Shown here piece by piece: positions 9,584 to 16,540 of a stretch of 52,653 nucleotides of DNA. A program made the translations under genes and the position numbers. Numbering within the stretch: the stretch's first letter is position 1; every line of letters begins with the position of its first letter. This stretch comes from Verrucomicrobiota bacterium (GTDB taxonomy: Bacteria; Verrucomicrobiota; Verrucomicrobiia; Limisphaerales; DSYF01). The notes under the pieces are model-generated. The model had not been told where the DNA came from and did no database searches. It worked only from the letters and a program-made list of their open reading frames with translations. The stretch lies in the NCBI GenBank assembly GCA_025457615.1, contig JALOTZ010000020.1:1-52653 (forward strand). The letters are read 5' to 3'.

Positions 9584-9972
9584 CACGCCAAACCTACAAA
9601 CCCAAGGATAAAGGACAGGTGAACTGAAGATGAAGAAATCTTTATCCTGGGCGGGCGGCAGGCCCGGGCTGGGTCAAAGGGGAGACCATCCTCCACTGAA
9701 ATCGAACCTTCCAGCCCTTCGCGCCCCCCGCGTTCTCCACATTCCCTTAGTCGTGTTCGATCCTCTTCCAGGTCCTCCTGGGTCATATCTACGATCTTCA
9801 ACAGACTCCTGAGCAGCCCCACCTTCAGGGGGCAGTTACCGTGAATCGGTATAACCAATCTCTCCCGGCGTCCTGGCATTGTGAAGATAGGATGGCTGCC
9901 TTGAATCCGGGCAAGACTCCAACCCTTCTTCTGGACGACCCGTGCCAGGTCTTTCCCCGAAACCTGTTTCAC
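9583..9972 (-). CDS. hicA: HicA-family mRNA interferase toxin with abnormal C-terminal extension
   Basis: Residues 1-67 match the HicA/YcfA fold: MKQVSGKDLARVVQKKGW, then ARIQGSHPIF with the catalytic His in GSH, then VIPIHGNCPLKVGLLRSLLK. HicA proteins are double-stranded-RNA-binding-fold ribonucleases that cleave mRNA and are normally neutralised by HicB. The start is GTG and overlaps by 4 bp the stop codon of an upstream remnant that looks like the end of HicB. The usual length is 60-80 residues. Here about 55 unrelated residues follow, rich in Arg and Glu and ending in a hydrophobic tail, so the normal stop has probably been lost. With the antitoxin reduced to a remnant, the toxin is likely inactive, silent, or covered by another antitoxin elsewhere. 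Confidence 0.72.
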   Translation of the reverse strand: MKQVSGKDLARVVQKKGWSLARIQGSHPIFTMPGRRERLVIPIHGNCPLKVGLLRSLLKIVDMTQEDLEEDRTRLRECGERGGREGLEGSISVEDGLPFDPARACRPPRIKISSSSVHLSFILGFVGLA

Positions 9973-10106
9973 AGGGCCAACTCGATAACTCGGTCCTTCA
10001 CCGTGACGCTCGCCTCAGGAGTCTCGACCGATAGCCAGCCCTCTATTGCCTCGCGCTGAGTCTGAAGTGGCCGGGCAAAACCCATTGCGCAGCCCGGGGT
10101 CTGCGC
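9969..10106 (-). pseudogene. Remnant of a HicB antitoxin (C-terminal part)
   Basis: This reading frame, open from the stop at 10107-10109 to a TGA at 9969-9971, encodes a segment containing PGCAMGFARPLQTQREAIEG, then WLSVE and a tail ending RVIELAL. The PGC...EAIEGWLxVE pattern resembles the end of HicB-type antitoxins, in which PGC is followed by repeated helices. Its stop overlaps the GTG start of hicA by 4 bp, the coupling expected in a hicB-hicA pair. The N-terminal part, which should contain the partial RNase H fold, is missing. A palindromic repeat begins only 19 bp upstream at 10125. I infer that repeat insertion or recombination removed the front of the gene. The remnant is short, so the assignment is tentative. 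Confidence 0.45.
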
Positions 10107-10124
10107 CTAACCTGCGGCAGGAAG

Positions 10125-10260
10125 GTAGCGCAGATTGGCAATCTGCTGTATCGCCGAGTGGCACTCGGCACGGGCTGCGAATGTTCGGGGGCGCCTGTGC
10201 TTGGCGGACGGGCCTGCGGATTGCCAATCCGCGATACGGCAGACTCCCAGTCTGCGCTAC
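10125..10260. repeat. Large palindromic (cruciform) repeat, copy 1
   Basis: A 136-bp element bounded by GTAGCGC and its reverse complement GCGCTAC. Inside are four hairpins, each a 7-bp stem with a 3-nt loop: GCAGATT-GGC-AATCTGC, GCCGAGT-GGC-ACTCGGC, GCGGATT-GCC-AATCCGC and GCAGACT-CCC-AGTCTGC. The loops of the left arm (GGC) complement the usual loop of the right arm (GCC), so the whole element is also roughly one large inverted repeat. No protein is encoded. A second copy follows 24 bp later. Confidence 0.9.
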
Positions 10261-10284
10261 GAACTGAGGCGGAGCGCGTCGTTG

Positions 10285-10419
10285 GTAGCGCAGATTGGCA
10301 ATCTGCTGTATCGCCGAGTGGCACTCGGCTGGGCGTGCGAATGGCCGAAGGCGCCGCCGGCTTGCGGGTGGTCTGCGGGTTGCCAACCCGCGACACGGCA
10401 GACTGCCAGTCTGCGCTAC
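10285..10419. repeat. Large palindromic (cruciform) repeat, copy 2
   Basis: A 135-bp copy in the same orientation as copy 1 and with the same four-hairpin plan. The left half is nearly identical to copy 1. The third hairpin reads GCGGGTT-GCC-AACCCGC where copy 1 has GCGGATT-GCC-AATCCGC: both sides of the stem changed together, so pairing is kept. The fourth hairpin has loop GCC instead of CCC. Peptides translated from these elements appear as meaningless open frames on both strands and should not be annotated as genes. Confidence 0.9.
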
Positions 10420-10759
10420 GACAGGAGCGCGACGCCGCTTTGGGTGCGAACGCGGGTGAGACTGGCGTGGCCGTCCTTAGCGTATCCGCGTAGGTCAGCC
10501 AATCCGGGTCTCTTCCCGCCGGAATACCGGTGGGGGTATAGGGTGCGGTCAAGGCGGTCAGACGCTTCCTATCCTGCGCTCTCCAATGGTCGAACGTTGC
10601 GAAGTCACCCCAGCCATGATTCTCCCGCCACTCGACGACAAAGCGGCGGCCCTTCGCCAGACACTGGACAAAGTGACCCCGCCGGTTCGCCAGGATTCCG
10701 AAGGGATTGCGCGCGTCCGGCCTGATGCTGCGGATCAGCACCGGCAACTCGTCCACCAC
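10420..10759 (-). pseudogene. Hypothetical gene whose 3' end is replaced by repeat DNA
   Basis: The N-terminal 90 or so residues look like a genuine protein: MVDELPVLIRSIRPDARNPF, then FVQCLAKGRRFVVEWREN and WRAQDRKRLTALTAPY. I do not recognise the family. The frame then runs straight into repeat copy 2 at 10419 and continues to 10043 only through repeat-derived sequence. I take the native gene to be cut off at about 10420. The start is GTG at 10759. The same frame stays open upstream to about 10813 (with WKRREFQAERVYDIV) without an ATG, so the original start may have been lost or be non-standard. It lies just downstream of the histidine kinase gene on the same strand. Confidence 0.5.
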
Positions 10760-10814
10760 GATGTCGTAAACCCGCTCAGCTTGGAACTCCCTTCTCTTCC
10801 AGTGTGTCCGCGCC

Positions 10815-11909
10815 TCAAGTGCGCGCGTCGAACGCGGGCTTGGGAACCGGGGGGGCGGGGACCGGTTGGATGCCTTCGCCCGCCGCGGGCAAGGACAGTT
10901 GGACCACGTAAACCCCGGCGTTGCGCCGGTGCTTGTATTCCAGGCCGGGTTGCAGTTCGGAAAGGGTCTGGACCACGCGAAGCCCCAGGCCCAGCGTGTC
11001 CGCGGCCGGGTTGTCCGGGTGGCGCACCTGATTGCGAATGGTCAGCTCGGTGCGGAGATCCACCTGTCGCAGCTCCAGTTGGATCGGGCCCTGGCCATGC
11101 TTGAGCGCGTTGGTCAGCAGGTTGTGGATGATCTGCCGGATATGGCCGGCATCGGCGCTGACCGGGGCCGAGTCCAATCCCTGAAACTCGACCGGACGCC
11201 CCTGCTCCCGGGCCACCAGGGAGAAGTCGGACACCGCCTCCCGCACGGTGGCCGCCAGGTCGAAGACGCCGGCCTTGGCCACCAGGCGTCCCTGCTCCGC
11301 CTTGGCGATCAGGAGGGATTGCCCGACGATATGGGTCAATTGATGGAGTTCGGTGTGAAGTTCCTCGGCCAGCTCCGGCGGGATGCGCTCGCCGGCCTGC
11401 TCGAGCTTGAGCCGGAGGATGGTCAGCGGGGTGCGGAGTTCGTGCGCCACCTTCGCCGCGTATTCGCTCATGTCGCTGAACGACTTTCCCAGGCGCTCCA
11501 GCAGATCGTTGATGTGGTGGACAAGCGTCTGGAAGTCCGGGTCGGGTTCCGACAACTGAATACGGTTGGACAGCGTCGGCGCGCGAATGGCCTTCAACTG
11601 CTGGTTGAGTTCACTGATGGGCCGGAGGGATTTGCGGGCGAGGCCGAGTCCGATCAGAACCGCGAGCAGGCAGAGCGGGATCGCGTAGGTCGCGGCGGTC
11701 TGGATGAATTCACGCAGGACGTCGTTGACCTCCTCCTCCGAGTAGCTGCCGTGGAGGGTCCAATCCGGGTGATTGGGATAATCCCGCTGCCAGTGTTTCT
11801 GGCGGAGTTCCAGATCGAGCACATGATAGGTGACGGCCGCAAAGACGATCAGGACCAAGAGCACGCCGCTGCCAAACCAGAATGCCAGCCGCCAGCGCAG
11901 GGATTTCAT
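10815..11909 (-). CDS. Two-component sensor histidine kinase
   Basis: A 364-residue membrane kinase. TM1 lies at about residues 10-29 and TM2 at about 74-92, enclosing only about 45 periplasmic residues. A HAMP-like linker follows (93-148), then HisKA with phospho-accepting H156 in VAHELRTPL, and a HATPase domain with the N box at 260-270 (IHNLLTNALKHG) and GLGLRVV as G2 box. The classic DxGxG box is weak (LTIRNQV), as in some CusS/QseC-like kinases. There is no PAS domain, unlike typical PhoR. Its start overlaps the response-regulator stop by 4 bp (11906-11909), so the two are translationally coupled. The nearby Pst genes suggest phosphate sensing, but the sensor architecture itself does not prove it. 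Confidence 0.93.
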   Translation of the reverse strand: MKSLRWRLAFWFGSGVLLVLIVFAAVTYHVLDLELRQKHWQRDYPNHPDWTLHGSYSEEEVNDVLREFIQTAATYAIPLCLLAVLIGLGLARKSLRPISELNQQLKAIRAPTLSNRIQLSEPDPDFQTLVHHINDLLERLGKSFSDMSEYAAKVAHELRTPLTILRLKLEQAGERIPPELAEELHTELHQLTHIVGQSLLIAKAEQGRLVAKAGVFDLAATVREAVSDFSLVAREQGRPVEFQGLDSAPVSADAGHIRQIIHNLLTNALKHGQGPIQLELRQVDLRTELTIRNQVRHPDNPAADTLGLGLRVVQTLSELQPGLEYKHRRNAGVYVVQLSLPAAGEGIQPVPAPPVPKPAFDART

Positions 11910-12583
11910 CCGGCGTCCTCCCGCACCGCGAATCCCACCCCGCGAATCGTGTGCAGCAGCGGTTTCGTCCCCGGGCGGTCGATCTTCTCGCGCAGGTGCT
12001 TGATGTGGACATTGACCACGTTGGTGTCCGAGTCAAAGTGCTGATCCCAGACATGTTCGACGATGGCGGTCTTGCTGACCGGTTTGGGCGAGGCGCTCAT
12101 CAGGAACTCCAACAGGGCGAACTCGCGCGGCGTGAGGGTGATGGACTGCCCGGCCCGCACCACGCAGCGGGCGAGCAAATCCAGTTCGAGGTCGGCCACG
12201 CGGACCACGTGGGTCAGTTGCGGCCGCTGCCGGCGCAGCAGGGCGCGAATCCGCGCCAGCAGTTCCGCCATCGAGAACGGCTTGGTCAGGTAATCATCCC
12301 CGCCCGCATCCAGCCCGCGCACCCGGTCCTCGACCTCGCTGCGCGAGGTCAGGAACAGGATGGGAACCACGTTCTGTTTGCGCCGGAGCTGGCGCGCCAC
12401 GGTGAAGCCGTCCCGCGCAGGCAGCATGACGTCCAGCACGATCACATCATAGGCGTGGGTTTCCGCCAGCCACTGCGCCTCCTCGCCGTCGGACGCCACG
12501 TCCACCGCGTAGCCTTCAGCCTCCAGCCCGTGCCGGATGTGTTTGGCCATTTTGGCGACGTCTTCCGCGACCAGGATCCGCAT
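11906..12583 (-). CDS. OmpR/PhoB-family response regulator
   Basis: A 225-residue regulator. The receiver domain (1-120) has acidic residues E7-D8, phospho-acceptor D51 in VIVLDVMLP, the conserved Thr in FLTSR and the Lys in LTKPF. The C-terminal winged helix (about 128-222) has LTPREFALLEFLM and the terminal TIRGVGFAV. ATG at 12583 gives the canonical MRILVAED start; the longer frame upstream is repeat-derived. It is the first gene of a pair with the histidine kinase. About 490 bp of repeats separate it from pstB2, so it probably has its own promoter. It is a good candidate for the PhoB-like activator of the 11-bp-periodic GTNAC arrays in this window, but that is inference from position. Confidence 0.93.
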   Translation of the reverse strand: MRILVAEDVAKMAKHIRHGLEAEGYAVDVASDGEEAQWLAETHAYDVIVLDVMLPARDGFTVARQLRRKQNVVPILFLTSRSEVEDRVRGLDAGGDDYLTKPFSMAELLARIRALLRRQRPQLTHVVRVADLELDLLARCVVRAGQSITLTPREFALLEFLMSASPKPVSKTAIVEHVWDQHFDSDTNVVNVHIKHLREKIDRPGTKPLLHTIRGVGFAVREDAG

Positions 12584-12738
12584 GTCGGCACAGTGTAGCT
12601 TCCGACGGCTGGAATTCAATGACGGCGAAGGATGGCCGACAACCCGGCGGATGAAAGGAGCGCGAGCGGCCCTCAATTCGCAACAACCCCGCACGGTCGA
12701 AACCACTGCGGATGGGGGCCGTCCGGGCTCCGGCGGAC

Positions 12739-12790
12739 GGTTCGTGGGGAGCCTCCACGATCAAGAGATCGCGCGTTGGGGCCATGAACC
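12739..12790. repeat. Short inverted-end repeat, copy 1
   Basis: A 52-bp unit beginning GGTTCGTGGGGAGCCTC and ending GGGGCCATGAACC. Its ends are near-perfect inverted repeats (GGTTCNTGG/CCATGAACC). A similar unit lies at 12991-13044, and the final 15 bp recur at 17539-17553. It is part of the gene-free stretch 12584-13076. Confidence 0.7.
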
Positions 12791-12916
12791 GCACAAATCC
12801 CCTCCCCCGCCCTATCGGGCACCTCCCCCCGGCCGAGAGGGACGAAGTGATGGCGAGCCCAGGTTCCTGGGGGGATCCCACGGGCTTCCGAGGGTTGCGA
12901 ACCGCGCTTCTGTATT

Positions 12917-12988
12917 GTAGCAGCCGACGTGAGTCGGCTCTGACTTCTCCACCGAATTCAGATGGAGCGGACTCACGTCCGCTGCTAC
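12917..12988. repeat. Palindromic repeat with two hairpins (second family)
   Basis: A 72-bp element bounded by GTAGCAG and CTGCTAC. It holds two hairpins with 6-bp stems and complementary 4-nt loops: GCCGAC-GTGA-GTCGGC and GCGGAC-TCAC-GTCCGC. The design is like that of the 136-bp elements at 10125 but smaller and different in sequence. Confidence 0.85.
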
Positions 12989-12990
12989 AC

Positions 12991-13044
12991 GGTTCATGGG
13001 GAGCCTCGAATCCCAAAATCGGGCGCGCATTGGGACCATGAACC
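12991..13044. repeat. Short inverted-end repeat, copy 2
   Basis: A 54-bp unit from GGTTCATGGGGAGCCTC to GGGACCATGAACC, in the same orientation as the copy at 12739. It follows the palindromic element at 12917-12988 directly (2 bp apart), so the 12584-13076 gap is a small repeat cluster downstream of pstB2. Confidence 0.7.
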
Positions 13045-13076
13045 GCTCGAATCCCCTCACCCGCCCGCCGGTGTGC

Positions 13077-13850
13077 TCACCCGTAGCGACCTTCGATGTA
13101 TTCCGCCGTCTTGGGGTGGGCGGGGTTGAGGAAGAGGTCCACGGTGGGGCGATGCTCGAGGAGTTTGCCCATGAGCATGAAGACGCATTCGTCACTGACC
13201 CGGCGGGCCTGGGCCATGTTGTGCGTGACAATCACAATCGTGTAACGGCCCTTGAGCTTGAACATCAATTCCTCGATGGCCTTGGTCCCGTTGACATCCA
13301 GCGCCGAGCAGGGCTCGTCCATGAGGATGACGTCCGGCTTGAGGGGCAGCAGCCGGGCGATGCACAACTTCTGCTGCTGCTCGAGCTGGAGCCTGATGGC
13401 CGGGTGGTCCAGGCGGTCCTTGAGGTCCTCCCAAAGCCCCACCTCGGTGAGCGCCTGCTCGACGGCCGCCTCCAGGGCGTCCGGCTTGAGCGCGCCGCGT
13501 TCGCTGTGGATGCGCAGTCCGAACAACACATTCTCGCGCACGGACAAGGGCAGCGGGTTGGGGCGCTGGAACACCATGCCCACGCTCTTGCGGAGTTCCA
13601 CCAGCGAGACGTCGGGATCGTAGATGTTCCGGCCCAGGATCCGGATCTCGCCCTGCGTGGTGACCGAGCCGTAGCGCTCGTTCACGCGGTTGAAGCAGCG
13701 CAGCAGCGTGGTCTTGCCGCAGCCCGACGGACCGATCAGCGAGGTGATCTGGCCGTGCCGGATGTCCACGGTGACATCGATCAGCGCCTGGAAGCTCCCG
13801 TACCAGAGGTTCAGGTGGCGCGTGGTGAGGCTGTGCGTGAGGTCGGTCAT
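13077..13850 (-). CDS. pstB: Phosphate ABC transporter ATPase PstB, second copy of left operon (degenerate signature motif)
   Basis: A 257-residue PstB-type ATPase that should power phosphate import through PstC/PstA at the inner membrane. Walker A is canonical (residues 40-48, GPSGCGKTT), as are Q95 in GMVFQRPNP, Walker B with the catalytic Glu (VILMDE, E179), the D-loop SALD and the switch His (H210 in VTHNM). The ABC signature is not: the expected LSGGQQQR reads LQLEQQQK at residues 154-161. The partner encoded just upstream has an intact signature but damaged nucleotide-binding motifs, so the two probably form an asymmetric heterodimer. ATG at 13850 overlaps the last base of the upstream pstB stop (TGATG), which argues for coupled translation and equal production. 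It is the last gene of the left pst operon. Confidence 0.93.
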   Translation of the reverse strand: MTDLTHSLTTRHLNLWYGSFQALIDVTVDIRHGQITSLIGPSGCGKTTLLRCFNRVNERYGSVTTQGEIRILGRNIYDPDVSLVELRKSVGMVFQRPNPLPLSVRENVLFGLRIHSERGALKPDALEAAVEQALTEVGLWEDLKDRLDHPAIRLQLEQQQKLCIARLLPLKPDVILMDEPCSALDVNGTKAIEELMFKLKGRYTIVIVTHNMAQARRVSDECVFMLMGKLLEHRPTVDLFLNPAHPKTAEYIEGRYG

Positions 13851-14614
13851 CACCCAAAGTTGCCTTGCACGTAATCGTAGGTCCGCCGGTCCTTCGGGCT
13901 GTCGCTGAACATCACCTCGGTGCGGTCCAGTTCCACGACCTCGCCGTTCCAGAGGAACATGGTGCGGTCGGCCAGGCGGCGGGCCTGCTGGGTGAGGTTG
14001 GTGACCAGGATGATCGTGATCTCCCGCCGCAACTCCTTGAGCACATCCTCGATGCGCATGGTGGTCACCGGATCGATGGCGATGGAGAATTCGTCGAGAC
14101 ACAGGATCTCGGGTTCGTGCGACAAGGCGCGGGCGATGGTCAGGCGCTGCTGCTGGCCGCCCGAAAGCTTGGTGCCCAGGGTGTCGAGCCGGTCTTTCAC
14201 CTCATCCCAGAGCGCCGCCTGCCGCAGGCACTTCTCGACCCGCGCCTCGAGCTCCTGCCGGTTGGTGAGGCCGGCGCAACGCGGGGCGAACGCGACATTG
14301 TCATAGATCGAGAGCGGCAGCCCCACCGGCAACGGCGCCACCATGCCGATCTTGCGTCGCAACTCGTAAACGTCCGGCACGCGCCGCACGTCCTGTCCGT
14401 CCACGCGAATCGATCCGGACACATGGATGTGGGGCGTGAACTCGATGGTGCGGTTGAGGCAACGCAGCAGGGACGTTTTGGCGGACTGGGCGGGGCCGAT
14501 GATCCCGAAGATCTCGTGGCTGGGCACCGCGAAGGAGACACCATGCAGGACCTCCTTGTGGCCGTAGGCCAGGCGCAGGTCGCGCACTTCGATCTTGGGC
14601 GGGCTGGTCACCAT
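13850..14614 (-). CDS. pstB: Phosphate ABC transporter ATPase PstB, first copy of left operon (degenerate nucleotide site)
   Basis: A 254-residue PstB homologue. The ABC signature LSGGQQQR (150-157) and the Walker B Glu (LCLDE, E175) are intact. Other motifs are altered. Walker A reads GPAQSAKT (40-47), lacking the Gly before Lys. The Q-loop Gln is absent (GMVAPLPVG, 90-98, where family members have GMVFQ). The switch His is replaced by Asn (N206 in LVTNLTQQ). The Pro after DE is replaced by Phe and the D-loop reads AID. It would be unlikely to hydrolyse ATP as a homodimer. Its intact signature can complete the canonical ATP site of the following PstB. ATG at 14614 overlaps the end of pstA by 7 bp. 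Confidence 0.92.
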   Translation of the reverse strand: MVTSPPKIEVRDLRLAYGHKEVLHGVSFAVPSHEIFGIIGPAQSAKTSLLRCLNRTIEFTPHIHVSGSIRVDGQDVRRVPDVYELRRKIGMVAPLPVGLPLSIYDNVAFAPRCAGLTNRQELEARVEKCLRQAALWDEVKDRLDTLGTKLSGGQQQRLTIARALSHEPEILCLDEFSIAIDPVTTMRIEDVLKELRREITIILVTNLTQQARRLADRTMFLWNGEVVELDRTEVMFSDSPKDRRTYDYVQGNFG

Positions 14615-15498
14615 TTTTTGCGGGAGCGCAGCCGGCTGCGCAGCCAGATGGCGGTGGCGTTGACGGCGAGCACGGCGCCCACGAGAACGAGGGCGATGGC
14701 GTAGGGCAAGGCCTCGGGGGCATTGGTCACCTGGGTGGTCACGGTGTAGAGGTGCATGGACAGCGCCATGCACTGGTCGGTGAGCGCATAGGCGAAGGGA
14801 TTGCCGGCCTCGATCTTTTTGAAGAAGACCGCTCCGGTGAACATGATGGGCGCCGTTTCGCCGGCCGTGCGCGACACCTGGAGGATGACGCCGGTGAGGA
14901 TGCCGCTGATCGAGTTGGGCAACACCACCTTCCAGATCGTCTGCCAGCGGCTGGCCCCGACGTTCCAGCAGGCTTCGCGGAAGGACATGGGGACGGACGC
15001 CAGGGCTTCCTTGGTGCTGGCGATGATGACCGGCAGCGTCATGATGGCCAGCGTCAGGGAGGCGGCGAGGATGGATCGCCCCAGGCCGGCAAACAGGACA
15101 AATGCACCGAGGCCGAACAGGGCGTGGACGATGCTGGGCACGCCGGCCAGGTTGATGACGGCGAGGTGGATCAGGCGGGTGAGCCAGTTGTCCCGGGCGT
15201 ACTCGTTGAGGTACACCGCGCAGAGCACGCCGATGGGCGCCGCGACCAGCAGGGCCATCACCACCAGGTAGATCGTGCCCAGCAGGGCGGACCAAAGGCC
15301 GCCCTCGCGCATGCCGTGGGTGGGATTGCTGAGGAGGAAGGACAACGAGATCAATGGCGCGCCCTTGAACATCAGGTAACCCACAATCAACAGTAGCGGG
15401 ATGACCATCGCCAGCGCCATGCCGCCGAGGACCACCTGGGCAAGGCGCTCATTTCGGCGCTTGCGCCGGCTGAACGGGGTTTCCTGGAAGGGCTGCAT
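14608..15498 (-). CDS. pstA: Phosphate ABC transporter permease PstA (left operon)
   Basis: A 296-residue inner-membrane permease, which with PstC forms the phosphate channel. There are six hydrophobic segments, the first at residues 20-43 (VVLGGMALAMVIPLLLIVGY). The binding-protein-dependent transport motif contacting the ATPase is visible in the cytoplasmic loop (FREACWNVGASRWQTIWKVV). Other PstA hallmarks are [25 protein letters not shown] and SRTAGETAPIMFTGA. ATG at 15498 is chosen; a GTG at 15540 would add 14 residues. It overlaps the following pstB by 7 bp. It is separated from pstC by about 120 bp that hold two strong hairpins. Confidence 0.94.
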   Translation of the reverse strand: MQPFQETPFSRRKRRNERLAQVVLGGMALAMVIPLLLIVGYLMFKGAPLISLSFLLSNPTHGMREGGLWSALLGTIYLVVMALLVAAPIGVLCAVYLNEYARDNWLTRLIHLAVINLAGVPSIVHALFGLGAFVLFAGLGRSILAASLTLAIMTLPVIIASTKEALASVPMSFREACWNVGASRWQTIWKVVLPNSISGILTGVILQVSRTAGETAPIMFTGAVFFKKIEAGNPFAYALTDQCMALSMHLYTVTTQVTNAPEALPYAIALVLVGAVLAVNATAIWLRSRLRSRKKW

Positions 15499-15544
15499 GG
15501 CGTTCAAGAAGGGCCTGGAGACCAGGAACCGGTCTGGCACGGCC

Positions 15545-15587
15545 GGGCGCCGGTGTTCCGGCGCCCGGGCTGCGCGCGGCGCAGCCC
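15545..15587. repeat. Two adjacent perfect hairpins between pstC and pstA
   Basis: Two back-to-back 9-bp stems with no spacer: GGGCGCCGG-TGTT-CCGGCGCCC at 15545-15566 and GGGCTGCGC-GCG-GCGCAGCCC at 15567-15587. No T-run follows on the minus strand, so they are not classic terminators. They may reduce or stabilise transcript levels between pstC and pstA, or may be a third palindromic repeat family. Confidence 0.8.
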
Positions 15588-15616
15588 CACCCTGCGGTTT
15601 CTGGAGGGCAGTGGGG

Positions 15617-16540
15617 TCATCGTTTGCGCACGCCGCGGACGGCGAGGTCGGCCAGCAGGTTCACAATGAAGGTGATCGTGAACAGCATCACGCCGATCAC
15701 GAACAGCATCCGGTAATGATCCGAGCCCACCGACGTCTCGCCCAACTCGGCGGCGATGGTCGCGGTCAGGGTGCGGATGGGATCGAAAAGGCTGTGGGGG
15801 ATGTTGACCGCATGGCCGGTGGCCATCAGCACGGCCATGGTTTCACCGATGGCGCGGCCCACGCCCAGGAGCACGGCGGCGAGCAGGCCGTTACGCGCGG
15901 CGGGCAGCAACACGCGATAGACCAGTTGCCAACGCGTCACGCCCAAGGCCAGCGCCGCCTCGCGATAGGAATCCGGCACCGCCTTGAGCGCGTCCTCGCC
16001 GATGCTGACCATGATCGGCACACTCATGAGCGCCAGGAGGATGGCGGCGTTCAAGAGGTTCAGCCCGACCGGAGCCGGGAAGAGGGCTTGGATCACCTGG
16101 TTCATCACGCTCAGGCCGATGAACCCCCAGACGATGCTGGGAATGGCGGCGAGGAGTTCGATCAGGACCTTGAGCGTTTCCTTCACGCGGCCGGTGCAGA
16201 ATTCGGACACGAACACGGCCGCGCCCACACCGAAGGGCACGGCCAAGAGCATGGACAAGCCGGTCACGCTCAAGGTCCCGACGATCAATGCGCCCACACC
16301 ATAGCGCACGTTGGCCCGCGATGTCGGATACCACTCCTGGCTGAACAGCACCTGGTGCCAATCGAGTTTGCCGAGCAAGGGCGCCGCCTCGCGGAACACG
16401 AAGAAGAAGATGCCGAAGACGAACAGGATGGCGCTGGCGCCGCAGGCACGGATCACCCCTTCCACCAATCGCTCGATCACCCGCTGGTAAGCCGGGCGAT
16501 GGCGGCGCGGCCGGCTGGAGGCAAATGCAGCCGGGCTCAT
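15617..16540 (-). CDS. pstC: Phosphate ABC transporter permease PstC (left operon)
   Basis: A 307-residue permease partner of PstA. The first membrane helix spans about residues 28-50 (ACGASAILFVFGIFFFVF). Further helices follow, with PstC signatures FGVGAAVFVSEFC, ELLAAIPSIVWGFIGL, the ATPase-contacting loop YREAALALGVTRWQLVYRVL and GVGRAIGETMAVLMATG. The start at 16540 overlaps the pstS stop by 4 bp (ATGA), so the two are translationally coupled. The longer open frame upstream is shadow sequence of pstS. The length is typical for PstC, unlike the second PstC of this window, which has an inserted periplasmic domain. Confidence 0.94.
   Translation of the reverse strand: MSPAAFASSRPRRHRPAYQRVIERLVEGVIRACGASAILFVFGIFFFVFREAAPLLGKLDWHQVLFSQEWYPTSRANVRYGVGALIVGTLSVTGLSMLLAVPFGVGAAVFVSEFCTGRVKETLKVLIELLAAIPSIVWGFIGLSVMNQVIQALFPAPVGLNLLNAAILLALMSVPIMVSIGEDALKAVPDSYREAALALGVTRWQLVYRVLLPAARNGLLAAVLLGVGRAIGETMAVLMATGHAVNIPHSLFDPIRTLTATIAAELGETSVGSDHYRMLFVIGVMLFTITFIVNLLADLAVRGVRKR

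Noticed and set aside
10125-10419. CRISPR array
   Set aside because: Only two long units with internal hairpins, no unique spacers of regular size and no cas genes.
10135-10725. Plus-strand open frames within the repeats at 10125-10419
   Set aside because: Their products are translations of palindromic repeats (recurring DWQSAV-type peptides), not proteins.
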